Shown: one piece after another, positions 49,735-60,315 of the stretch
How the letters are laid out: each line of letters opens with the position of its first letter
How positions within the stretch are numbered: the first letter of the stretch is position 1
Source of the DNA: Talinum fruticosum
Taxonomy: Eukaryota > Streptophyta > Magnoliopsida > Caryophyllales > Talinaceae
Direction: 5' to 3'
DNA: 64,000 bases
NCBI GenBank assembly: GCA_021018815.1
Contig: JAITYX010000008.1
Span: forward strand, 7,190,001-7,254,000
Notes under the pieces: generated by a model
Told to the model about the DNA's origin: nothing
The model's database searches: none
Seen by the model: the letters and a program-made list of their open reading frames with translations, nothing else
Position numbers and translations under genes: made by a program

Positions 49735-50235
49735 TGTTAGGAAATTAGCCCCACTCTAAACCTCACTTAATAGGTGAAGTTAGAGCAAAGATGCGGAAGC
49801 GATTTAGGATGACAAAAATAATACCAAGAAATTAGATGGAAATCGAAAAATAGGAACGAGACAAGAATTTAACGTGGAAAACCCAAACCGGGAAACCACG
49901 AACGACAAAAGCACAAAGATTTCACTATTATGAGATAATACAATACGATCTCAAACCTAGAGATCTTCCCAAACCCGAGATATCCCAATCTCACAACACT
50001 CTCCTCACAATAACTCCCTTGTCTGTTTACAATGGAGGCCAACCCTCCTTTAAATAGGAAAGAAATCCTAACCCAACGGAATATTCTAAACCTATCAAAA
50101 CTCTTACTCCTAATTCTAATAGGTAACCATTACCTAATATAAATAGGAAACAAAATACAATTAGGTTTAGGATACCCAATTTTATAAGGAAACAATCTTT
50201 CCTAAAAACATGAGATTTTGGGACACCACCCAACA
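49735..50235 (-). repeat. 3' LTR of the short Copia element
   Basis: 501 bp; on the minus strand it begins TGTTGGGTGG and ends TTTCCTAACA. It differs from the right LTR at scattered positions. Confidence 0.9.
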
Positions 50236-50299
50236 ATCTCCACCTTGAACCAAAATCCCGAAATCTCAAAACATGTTTGTCACCTTCAACCTACCTCTC

Positions 50300-51685
50300 C
50301 TTTCGAGAAGTAGCACCCTGGAGGGCTCCACCCCGAAGGGCAATCACAAGTTATCACCATCCACTAAATCCAAGTTCCCCTTGGACTTAGCTAAAGGAAT
50401 CATCTTCATCAATCCCTTCTTCTTGACATGATCCAACCACATATCAAACAAATGAATCGATCTATCATCTCTAGTTGTACCTGTACCGAAACTGCTAAAC
50501 CTGCGGTTGAATGTTGAAGGATGTAAAGACCTCCGCGTCTCGAACCCTTCAACAAAACCTTGGAACCTGTGGACACCTTCAAGACTCCACCTTCAGCTGA
50601 ATACCTTAGCCCTTTAGCTTCAAGAGCACCCAACGAGATCGGATTGCGTTTTATATCAAGAACATGTCGGACCTTAGTTAAAATCTTCACGACACCATCA
50701 TGAGTTTTAATCACGCACTGTACCAATTTCGGTAATTGAGCATTGGGCATCATTGCCTAAGTTAACAATATCAGAATCAACGAGTATCATATGTGGAAAA
50801 CAAATCTTTGTTAGGACACACATGAATCTAAAACCCATTCAGAATCACTTCCCTTTTATGAGAAGCAAGTAAAACATCACCATCCGACTCATCTTCGAGC
50901 AAGGGCAAAACCGACCTCACCCATATTGTTATAGTCTTCCTCTTTCTCCTTAGCCTTTAAATCCTTAAGTTTTAAACACTGGGATTTCTTATGTCCAGGT
51001 TTCTTACAAAAGTAACAATCTCCCTCAAACTTATACTTAGAACCTTTCTTGGTACTACCCCTTACCGACAAGCCTTCGGCTCTTTCATCAGAACATTCAA
51101 AATCAAATTTTTCTTTGGATAGCAAGTTGCACTTGACATCCTCATAACTCAACACTTTACTATTATTGTAAAGTACAATTTCTTTAATGTGCTTATATGA
51201 AAGGGGCGAGGGAGACAATAAGGAGAATGGCTTTATCCTCATCATCTATATCAATCTCCAAATTCTCTAAGTCCAAGAGAATAGAATTAAACTCATCAAG
51301 ATAATTTTGGATAAGTGTACCTTCAACTATACGAATTGTGAACAATCGCTCCTTGAGCCGAATCTTGTTGACAAGACTCTTTGTCATGTAGATTTGCTCC
51401 AACTTTGTCCACATATTCACGGTAGTCTTGCGAGTAAACAACTTCACGAAGTACTTGATTCGTAATGCACAACGGAATCGCAGTAAGTGCCCTTTCATCC
51501 AACTCTTCCCAATCTTCCCGGGACATAGAGTTAGGCTTCTTCCCAAGTGCCTTCTTTAATCCGCTCCGTGTGAGAACGACCCTCATCTTGACTCTCCATA
51601 AACTAAAATTGATTTTTCCATCAAACTTCTCGATATCAAATTTAGTAAATGACGATGCCATCCTAGAACTTGGGCTCGATACCAC
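50300..51685 (-). pseudogene. Copia gag, protease and pre-integrase remnant
   Basis: Minus-strand frames in order are as follows. Gag start: MASSFTKFDIEKFDGKINF, within 51323-51685. A frame switch then leads to the rest of the UBN2-type gag (51193-51420, including LVNKIRLKERLFTI). The zinc knuckle CYFCKKPGHKKSQC lies within 50889-51245. A broken protease segment follows at about 50760-50880. The GAG-pre-integrase region (RNPISLGALEAKGLRYSAEG) lies within 50409-50753. At least three frame breaks are present, and everything downstream in pol is missing. Confidence 0.85.
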
Positions 51686-51686
51686 T

Positions 51687-52188
51687 TGTTAGGAAATTAG
51701 CCCCAACTTAAACCTCACTTAATAGATGAAGTTAGAGCAAAGATGCGGAAGCGATTTAGGATGACAAAAACAATACCAAGAAATTAGATGGAAATCGAAA
51801 AATAGGAACGAGACAAGAATTTAACGTGGAAAACCCAAACCGGGAAAAACCACGAATGACACAAGCACAAAGATTTCACTATTATGAGAGAGTACAATAC
51901 GATCTCAAACCCGAGAGATCTTCCCAAACCTAAGATATCCCAATCCCACAACACTCTCCTCACAATAACTCCCTTGCTGTTTACGGTGGAGGCCAACCCT
52001 CCTTTAAATAGGAAAGAAATCCTAACCCAACAGAATATCCTAAATCTACCAAAACTCTTACTCCTAATTCTAATAGGTAACAATTACCTAATATAAATAG
52101 GAAACAAAATACAATTAGGTTTAGGATACCCAATTCTATAAGGAAACAATCTTTCCTAAAAACATGAGATTTTGGGACACCACCCAAC
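51687..52188 (-). repeat. 5' LTR of the short Copia element
   Basis: 502 bp, ending caac instead of caaca at its outer edge, one base short of the left copy. It is followed by the gaagt target duplication. Confidence 0.9.
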
Positions 52189-53264
52189 GAAGTCAATGAC
52201 ACTTGATCATTAGTACCCCAACTAGGTTACCGAGTACGAGCCTCTAAGTCCCGACCGAAACTTCTCTTACTTCATACCTTCAACATGTTTACCTAAAACA
52301 AAACAAGAAAATATTTTCGAATTGTGAGTCGAAGCTCAATACGCCCATTATCGTGCTTGTAAAATAAATGTTATGAAATAGTTGAGTTGAGCGGATGCAT
52401 TTCAATTCATTTGTAAATGAGGGAGAGTAAAAAATGTAAAGCTGTTGCTAATTAATTATTTGAATGGATCCCTTACGATCATCGGGTTTCCCTAAACGCA
52501 TGTGCACACACCCAAACCGATTGGATAGTCCGATTGAAGGCGGTTAACGATTACGGTATTACCAACCTGGATATTGAGGCGTACCAAATAATGGCACTTA
52601 ATGGGCGGGTCCATATTAATGATGGCAAATATTATTTGCAAATAATTCGTTATTGTTGTTGATGTCGGCCATATCCGGCCTTGATTTGTAAATAAAATAT
52701 TGAAGGGCACGATCAATGAACGTACCTCGTGCTGATGTTCTTCCTTCTTTTTCTTTCAGGCGAGAATCTGGATGAATACACGACGCTTGATGACCTTGAG
52801 TAGAGATATAAAAGTTTTATTAATAAACTGAATTTTTATTTCTTATTTATTTATTAAATTAATTCAAAGATACTTGAAATGATAATTAACAAAGTTAGCT
52901 TTTACTAAAGAATACTAATGATGTCTTTAATCTATATATAATTTATTTATATTATTTTATACAATGCAAATAATTCTTTATTGTTGTTGATGTCGGACAT
53001 ATCCAGCCTTGATTTGTTTATAAAATATCGTTTATAAGCATTGCCCTTTCCTCCGGTAAGGGCGGCGGTGATGTCCCCGACCTCCTTTCCGCTACGCTAA
53101 TCATCGGCTAACGGCTTGTTTAGTCTAAAACCAAAGATTACGAGTTGCGGGCGTTACACCAATATACACAACATGTGAGTATCAAACAATTAGTACATAA
53201 TACAATAGCCTTTAGCCCAAACATAATTCTTTTTTGGGATGTCTTATAGTAAGACATTTACTTT

Positions 53265-53267
<3 letters not shown>

Positions 53268-53351
<84 letters not shown>
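53268..53351. repeat. (TA)n microsatellite, 84 bp, left border of viral insert
   Basis: Uninterrupted TA dinucleotide run. Immediately right of it the sequence changes to the viral intergenic-like region (cgaagagctagg). Confidence 0.95.
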
Positions 53352-53354
<3 letters not shown>

Positions 53355-53637
53355 AGAGCTAGGGAGCAGCTCGGGGACTAAGTACGGTTGAATAGCGGGG
53401 AGGTAGGATGACAAGTAAATCTAACAAAATGATTTTTCAAAACAAAAGATTAAAAATCAAATTGAAATAAGTAAACGAAATGTAATTGAAATGAAGAAGA
53501 AGATGAATCAAAACTTACTTTGATTGAATGTATAGAAACTTATACAATTGTTTGAAATAAAAGCTCTCGGGAGAGAGGGATTGGATAGTGGAGGAAGAGG
53601 AGAGAGTGAATACAAGAGAAGGCAAGTGTTTTCTTGA

Positions 53638-53706
53638 GTGATGAGCGATGAGCGATAAGCGATAAGCGATGCCTTCAATTGAACTAATGAATGCCTATTT
53701 ATAGAA
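53638..53706 (-). promoter_or_regulatory. Putative pararetroviral TATA box and heptamer repeat
   Basis: On the minus strand a strong TATA element (tctataaataggc, 53694-53706) precedes, at the distance expected for initiation, a tandem heptamer block at 53638-53671 (gcgat[ag]a on the plus strand, about five units). Caulimovirid pregenomic promoters have the same compact arrangement. Whether it is active is unknown. Confidence 0.45.
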
Positions 53707-54299
53707 TACAACCTTGAATTGCTAACTAACACATAGACGGTTGAGAATGCTTCATAATCTTGAAAATATCTTCCGACAATATTGAATTATTGGAGTAGTC
53801 TTGATTGGACAAAAGCATGATTTGTTTTGTTGACAGCTTTAATTGAATAGTATTAATAATTCTTCACATGGCCACAGCGAGTGTCCTTTTGAACTGTAAG
53901 TCTTCCTTGAACAGTGGCAACAGTAGTGTCCTTTTAAACAGTAAGTCTTCTTTTGAACGAGTGTTTGAACAGGTGAGTGAACAGTTTTTGCCAACAACTT
54001 TACTGTCCACTTCATTCATTAATAATCGTCCTTTGTTGAGTGAGTGGACAAGTGAATGAACAGTGAAATGTCCACTTCCTTCACGGGGATTTTGAGAGGT
54101 GAAATAAGAAATTTCACCGAAGCAAAAACTTTTAAAAACCTGCATAAAAAACGTTAGAATTTTTATTTTATTTTATTTTTGAATACCCTTTATGGGTTAA
54201 ATATCATATGGATCTCGGGCGCACCTGCCCATCGAAGGGATCATATTCCGATTGAATTGATGAATCCGATGAATTCGTGCTTGCCTTGAGTAGTAATTG

Positions 54300-54760
54300 A
54301 TGCTTGCTTCTTGAGGAGCTTGATCTCTTGCTTGAGTAGTTCTATTTCTTCATCTTGAACCTTTTCCTTTCCTTTTGGACTCTTCTCTTTTTCTGTGGAT
54401 TAGGGGTGCTTGTTGAGTCGGTGGAGTCTGTCTTAATTCCTAAGGCGGCTTTGACATCAAACTTGTCCCACCATTTGATCTTGTAGTCTCCGACTAATGA
54501 ATATGGTGCTTGGAGGCTTATAATGTTGAGTGATTGAGAATGACCAACATAGAATCCAAGGAATTCCATATTTTTTATGGAATGTAATTTCCTTTAGGTC
54601 CGGACTAATTGTTGAAATACTTGAATAAGCTGTTGTAATCTTTTGTGACCTCTTCAGGCCATATGTCTTGAGTAGATCCAAAGATCATCCACCATTCGTA
54701 AAACTAGATGGGGAATTGAATCACGGTTCTAGTGTCAAAGACAATGAACCATGAATGGTT
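54300..54760 (-). pseudogene. Pararetrovirus-associated ORF remnant of unknown function
   Basis: Overlapping minus-strand frames (54457-54681 and 54342-54569) contain aromatic-rich pieces such as EIPWILCWSF-like and KIKWWDKFDVK, followed by a lysine/arginine-rich tail. Comparable Trp-rich segments occur in a second, uncharacterised ORF of plant endogenous pararetroviruses. The frames are interrupted by stops. The assignment rests on my recollection of the family pattern and on position. Confidence 0.35.
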
Positions 54761-55377
54761 GAATGGTCTATATAGAAAAGTATAGTACCGAGGCATTTTC
54801 ATAGTCTATAGAATTATAGCACTGGTGGATTGAATGGTTGAGAAAATGATTTGATTGCATATTTGCTGGAAAAATCTTTTCCATTAAGAACTTTAAGAAT
54901 TCTTACTTTGGAGTAGGCGATTTGATTGGGGTGAGTGCGGTCCGGAATACGTTGAATTTCGACGGATTTTGAATCTACCAGAATAAAACTCATAAAAAGT
55001 TACGGTTTTTGAGGGTTAGCATTAATAAAGTAAATTTACTGGAGGAAAAACGGTCTTGACAAATTCGTTGAGCTGCTTGGAAAGTTTGAGGAGTTCTATA
55101 TTTAGTACGAGTAACATGTTCTTTAGTTGGTTTGGTAAAATATTTAGAGTCGGATGAAGGACTCAATATTGTAGGTTTTGGAATTTGGTAGAGGCTTGAG
55201 CATAGGTTAAGGGACGGAATTCTTGACTTGGTAGAGCTTGAAATGGGTTGGATATGAGGATGGAGTATTGAGGATTGATTGGAGTAATCGTTCTTACAGC
55301 ATAATCTTTGTGGAGTTTGAATATTTCTTTCTTTCTTTTCTTGATCTATATTGAGAGCCGTAAAGAAGAAATCTTTG

Positions 55378-56019
55378 TTAAAAATTATATGAACAAAGGA
55401 TGCTTTTTAAAAGATAGATCTTTTGAAAGCATTGATGATATAAATTGAAAGAAATATTTGTTTCATGAATTTGTGTATGAATACCAAATTGATCGACTTT
55501 AAAAGGATAAATTTGAGTAATAAAAGGGGTGCCCAAAATAACTTCTTGACCTATATCCCTGACTAGGACAAAGGTGTTCTTGAAGTAACAACCTTGATTA
55601 CGAGACATAAACATTTGATAATTTATATTGAATTTGTAGTGCCATTCCATTAGCACTATGGAGTCTTTCTTTAGTTTTTCATAATATTTTGATGAAATTA
55701 AACCTTCTTTAATACAGTTTTGATCCGCACCACTATCTAGTAGAGCAATTGTATTGAATTCATAGTCATTATTAATCTTTAGAGTGATATAAATATACCA
55801 CTTTTGATATTTGACATGATTAATAGTAGAAATAAATTGTTGATTAGAGGAATTAGGGGTATCATCATCAATATTTGAAGTGATTTCATCGTTATTTGTA
55901 GTATTTGATTTATTTTTAATTAATGATAATCTTGTTTCTAATTCTAAGTCTTTAGTATGAAGAGAACATAGATTTTGATTAATCTCTTTTATTTGTTCTT
56001 TAAGATTATTGATTTCCAT
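55378..56019 (-). pseudogene. Pararetroviral aspartic protease domain remnant
   Basis: Open for 213 codons on the minus strand. An N-terminal coiled-coil-like stretch (MEINNLKEQIKEINQNL) precedes a retropepsin core with ALLDSGADQNCI around residue 93 and a hydrophobic strand ending VILGTPFI. DSGA is the catalytic triplet region of caulimovirid and retroviral proteases. It lacks any reverse transcriptase domain downstream. Confidence 0.75.
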
Positions 56020-56095
56020 TTTTAAATCTTGAATATTGACTACCTTTAAAATATTTGGAGTATCATACTTCTCAAGTATTTTATTAATACTGAAT

Positions 56096-56610
56096 CTAGG
56101 AGGAGTCGTTTTTAATAAATCTTCCTTTATTAGAATACCTTTGAGTTTTTCTAAATATTGTTTTCTTAATCATATTGATACATTTGTAACAAATTCTTGA
56201 AGACTCATTTCCTGACGAGTAGTCACTTGAGTTACTTTCTAATTCATAAAGATTATTATCTTCAGAATCGGAAGATGAATTATCCGAATTAACTGGAGTA
56301 TCTTTGAGTTCAAATAAAGAAATAATTTTTTCTTTAATTTCTTGATTATCGCCACAGATTTCATTCAATTTTTCTTTAACTTTGTAATTTTTTGCATAAT
56401 GTCCTGTTTTTCCACATTTGAAACAGGTAGTTTTATTAGGAGTTTTCCTTTTTGGGGTATTTTTCTTAGGAATAGGATTAGGAGTATTTGTTTTATTATT
56501 ATGATTGAATTGTTTCCTTTTATTAATTTGATTTGTTCTACGTTTTTGAACAGAAGGAGCTTCTACTTTTGGAAGACAAAAGGCTTTTCAAAAGGAACCT
56601 AACTCTTTTC
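56096..56610 (-). pseudogene. Pararetroviral zinc knuckle and acidic linker remnant
   Basis: The minus strand at about 56385-56427 reads CFKCGKTGHYAKNY, a CCHC nucleic-acid-binding knuckle whose final cysteine is replaced by tyrosine. It follows a basic region and is followed by a Ser/Asp/Glu-rich segment and a second cysteine pair (CYKC). This matches the C-terminal end of caulimovirid coat proteins. Confidence 0.7.
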
Positions 56611-56839
56611 TTGTAGTTGCTTTTACGTTGAATATCTTGCTTGCAATTTTAATTCATTGCATAATGAAATACCTTCTTTTTAATAAATCCTAATAATTGT
56701 CCGAATGTAATTTGATCATATGGAATCGAATCTTGTCCTGTAACTTCTTTTAATTTATTAAATATTCTTTGAGAGAATAAATTTGGTAATCCCGACATGA
56801 ATTTTTCTTTCCAATAAGGTTGTCTACAATCTTGTCTTT

Positions 56840-57320
56840 TTAATAAGTATGTAAATATGTGTGTTTATACCAATTGTAATCTTTTAGAGTAGGACATCTT
56901 AAATTAGTTAATAAAATTTCTTGACCGCTTAACATGTCTTTTGGAGTACCTAAAATATTGACAACTATTGTGTGTACTAAAGTGTATACGGCTTCTTTAT
57001 GATTTTTAATACTTAGACGTTCTTCGTCCGTCATGTAATTTTCCCACAAAGACTTTAGAGAACCGGTGAAACTCGAAATTAGTAAATCAAAGGCTTGAAT
57101 TTCTAGAGCACCTTTGGATGTATAGGCAGCATATGCCATCATCATTCTATGGAGAATGATTAATGCCTCATGCTCGGATTTTCCATTTAGATTCCATTCA
57201 TAGATGGAGCCACCGTCAAAGGCTTACGTAACTATTGATTTTATTGATTCAAGTTGAAGATATGGAGGGGTACTTCTAGAGTAATAAGGAATTTCTTTTT
57301 TATTAAAGATTTTATTAATA
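56840..57320 (-). pseudogene. Pararetroviral coat-protein domain remnant
   Basis: The best part is open at 56840-57145 on the minus strand. With the upstream piece it carries a proline/tyrosine start (YYSRSTPPYLQLE), then IYEWNLNGKSEHEAL, and a conserved SFTGSLKSLWENY-type motif. These correspond to the coat-protein core of petuvirus-like Caulimoviridae. A stop separates the two pieces. Confidence 0.65.
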
Positions 57321-57528
57321 TTAGTTACATCTTGATCTTCTTGAAAGATATCTAAAACATTAAGAGTGTTGCTTGAACTGTCGCTTGTTTGAGTTTTTCA
57401 TCAATTCTTTTAATTAATGGGCTGTATGGAATTTATAAATTTTTGTTTTTATTAAATTTAATAAAAGGAGATGAAATATCATTAAGGAATACTTGGTTTC
57501 TTTGAATCTCTATTTAAATCTAGATTTT

Positions 57529-57900
57529 CTAATTTTTGGATAATTGATCAATATCTTCCTTTTTAGATATTGCTTCAATTTGAGTCGAAACCATATTAAC
57601 TTGTTGAGAAACTGTATGTAATACTTCATTAGTATAATTATTTTGATGATATATTTTTTTAATATCGTCTAATTCTACTTGAGAATTATCTGGATTATTT
57701 CTTCCTACTTTAAAAGGGGCGGCTGGAATATGACCTTGATCCGTAGGGATCAAAATCTCTTGCAAAGGAGGAGTTACGAGAATGAAATATATTTCCATCC
57801 GATAACATCCATTTTTTGCTAAGATCTTGATTAGTATTAATTTCTTTAATACCATGAGGATCTAGTAAATTATTTTCTTGAGCAAACATGGTTCACCATG
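57529..57900 (-). pseudogene. Pararetroviral polyprotein remnant upstream of the coat domain
   Basis: Minus-strand frames contain PPLQEILIPTDQGHIPAAPF and a following coiled-coil-like region. They lie between the (TA)n border and the coat domain, where the movement-protein/coat linker of caulimovirids is expected. Several stops are present. The reading continues to the (TA)n tract, so the 5' part of the virus is truncated there. Confidence 0.4.
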
Positions 57901-57989
57901 TAAAGAATAGAATATTACATCCTAATTTTTCCATTAATGAATACCATTCTTTTCTAATGAATGCTTGAGCTTTGAGATAGAAAATAAAG

Positions 57990-57992
<3 letters not shown>

Positions 57993-58060
<68 letters not shown>
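57993..58060. repeat. (TA)n microsatellite, ~68 bp, right border of viral insert
   Basis: Uninterrupted AT dinucleotide run between viral-type sequence on the left and non-viral host sequence (aaacattttactc) on the right. Confidence 0.95.
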
Positions 58061-58064
<4 letters not shown>

Positions 58065-60315
58065 ATTTTACTCTTCAAAAGGGTGGGTGGGGGATAAAAC
58101 TCTTACATTTTTACTCTTCTAAAGTGTAAAAATAATTGTTGGCTTAGGTTTTAATAAGTCTAGAGTTGGTATCCCTATCTCCCCATTTTCAACCCTAACA
58201 AAGATTATACATAAGACAAAATCTAATTTTTTTTTTTGGGTAAGCGGGTCACCTGTTGGACCCCTATCTCGGAGAAAACTCAACAAGGTTTAACGAGCCA
58301 GTTGATAGAGGAATGTCGAGTCTATTAGCCTCCACCACACAATATCCTTACAATTGAAAAATATTACTCTCCCCAAATTCAAAGCTCGGGTGGGGTGGGT
58401 GGAGGATAAAGCCAGTGACCATCACGCTAGTGGCCTCCTCAACTAAGGTAAAATCTAATTGGATAGTCTATATTTATCTTAAAGAAAACAATGCGTCAGC
58501 ATCAACTATTATAGTCGTTTGGAATTGAAGGTGATGAATAGCTTCTAGCTCAAGAGTCTTATTACTACAGTACTTTATTTTTTTTTGTTTGGGGAAAGTA
58601 GTGCTAATATGGATTACTTTTTTATTTTCCTAGCCACCACGTGAATGGATAATAAGTTTATTCTCAACTATGAACAAAGGGCGAAATTTTTATTTGGATG
58701 TTCTACGACATCTACAATAATTATTATATTCAAATAAATTATAATTAATATAAAAAATATTTTTTTAATTTAAAAAATTAATTGAAATACTTCAAACATT
58801 CATCTTCTATTCAATCATTATTTTATGAAGTAATATTTAATAAGGGGATTTATAAATATTATATAGTCTTTTATAAAAAAATTTTTTATAATATCGCAAT
58901 CTAAATTATAAGAAAACATATTTGTATCGCGGACTAATCTTGTAGTCAATTAACAGTTCACTCCGACGCATGCGGAGCGACATGAAAAGATTTCGATAGA
59001 AGCAATAGGGTGATAGATATCACCACCATTTAGAATAGGATACGAGGAGAATCTCACAAATAGAGATAAAATATTCTTATCAAATGATGTTTAAAATAAA
59101 TATTTTTAGTTTTATTCTATTCAAGTTTAACTACTAAATATAATACTTTTCAACCGGGGAGGAGATCTTATAAAATATTTGTAGTTCATTTTGTTTAAGG
59201 TTGTATCGGAAAGCAACAATTGAGTGGAAAAGGAGTATTTAGAAATGTTCCAATTAGTTTTCTTGGTTAAACGGTTTATTTCGTTATTTTACTTATAAAT
59301 ATTTTTTCGAATATGATGCTTATTGTAGATGTTGTATGACTTTTAACTAACAAATTTATTATTTAGTTTTAAAATAAAAAATTTTATTAATGAAATTGGA
59401 TACATATTTTAAATTTTACTAAATGATCTCTTATAATTTTTTAATGTAAAATTGCCATTAGAATATTAGGTTATTTAAATATGCCAATCTATTTGAAATA
59501 TGTAGTGCTGTGAAGTATGAATATAAGTGTCCAATCCAAAGTCCTTAAATACCCTTTTTTAAAGTTTTAGATAAATTTGAATCATTAAAAAGCACACATG
59601 AGTCTTAGGTAACTAAGTTTGGCATCTAACCCTTTTAAAAACCGTGTAATAGAAATATGTTTGGTTTTCGCAACAAAATTTTGGGTTTAACCTTTTTGTG
59701 ACCAATGTGTCAAAATTTATTATCCATATAAAAAACAATAACTAAATATTATATCTTATTTAGTATCTTTTTTTATTTATATATCAAGGTATACTAATAC
59801 ATACTTTTGAAATTTACGTAAATATATATATACTAATTTATTTTATGATCAATATATTGTTAAAGTTATCCCCATTATCAGCATCGTGAGCTCCTAAAAA
59901 GCATAAAACGACCCTTCTCTTATATGTTTTACAATATATTTTTAGGATTGACCATAAAAGCTAAAATTTAACAATACAAAAATTTAACAATAATATATTT
60001 TTATAATATAAGTGTGTTTGTCTAGCAAGTTCTTTATAAGGTTGATTCAATCTCCGCACAAGAATGTTTTAGTTTATTATCCAAAAATTGAACCTCTAAG
60101 GACTAACTGAACTATTAACTCTTGAAAATCGACAATAATATTTGCCGACAATAATATTTCACAATCATAAATAATTCAAACATATTTACAACCAATTCAC
60201 AAGTTCACAAAAACAATCATACAAAAGTTCACAACCAACCATAAACACATTATCGAAAAGTTCGCAAAATGTTCAACAATACACAAAAGTTCTAATCATA
60301 ACTAATTCGGGGTCC
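58061..60315. other. Non-coding DNA between the viral insert and CACTA remnants
   Basis: 58230-58445 is a GC-richer patch (including gggtcacctg, tctcggagaaaac and cacgctagtggcct) that looks like part of a dispersed repeat I cannot name. The rest is AT-rich, without exons. The left terminus of the CACTA element should lie here, but I found no CACTA terminal motif. Confidence 0.45.

Larger units (their letters stand above)
49735..52188 (-). mobile_element. Non-autonomous Copia LTR retrotransposon, ~2.45 kb
   Basis: Two near-identical LTRs (49735-50235 and 51687-52188) flank a 1.45-kb interior. The target duplication gaagt is at 49730-49734 and 52189-52193. The element reads on the minus strand: the right LTR is the 5' LTR. 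Next to it is a primer binding site (tggtatcgagccc, complement of 51673-51685) of the initiator-Met type. A purine-rich tract (ggttcaaggtggagat) precedes the left LTR. The interior keeps gag and the start of pol but lacks integrase, reverse transcriptase and RNase H. High LTR similarity indicates a fairly recent insertion. Confidence 0.9.
49578..53158. mobile_element. Element with ~148-bp terminal inverted repeats, interrupted by a Copia element
   Basis: 49578-49725 (TGTAACGCCC...) and 53012-53158 (...GGGCGTTACA) are inverted copies with roughly 85-90% identity. They share the long block beginning 'gcggaaaggaggtcgggga'. Subtracting the Copia insert (49735-52188) leaves about 1.1 kb with no transposase. 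Long TIRs suggest a non-autonomous Mutator-like or foldback element. Flanks are ctaat and ccaat, not a convincing 9-bp duplication. A 65-bp direct repeat (52636-52700 and 52965-53029) lies inside. Confidence 0.55.
53352..57992 (-). mobile_element. Endogenous pararetrovirus (Caulimoviridae, petuvirus/florendovirus-like), decayed
   Basis: About 4.6 kb reading on the minus strand and bounded on both sides by (TA)n tracts. In 5' to 3' order (decreasing coordinates) it holds a fragment before the coat region, the coat-protein domain, a zinc knuckle with acidic tail, a retroviral-type aspartic protease, a C-terminal unknown region, and a TATA-bearing intergenic-like region. Many stops and frameshifts interrupt all of these. 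The reverse transcriptase and RNase H expected after the protease are absent. There is no integrase, LTR or target duplication, as expected for a virus captured by host DNA repair. It cannot express functional viral proteins as it stands. Confidence 0.75.

Noticed and set aside
49561..53160. Gypsy LTR pair suggested by TGTAACGCC ends
   Set aside because: The two copies are inverted, not direct, so they cannot be an LTR pair of one element.
53864..54145. 93-codon minus-strand ORF with repeated motifs
   Set aside because: It lies in the viral intergenic region and reflects short direct repeats (gaacagt, gtccttt) rather than a conserved protein.
57893..58078. ORF with a long Ile-Tyr repeat
   Set aside because: It is translated (TA)n microsatellite.
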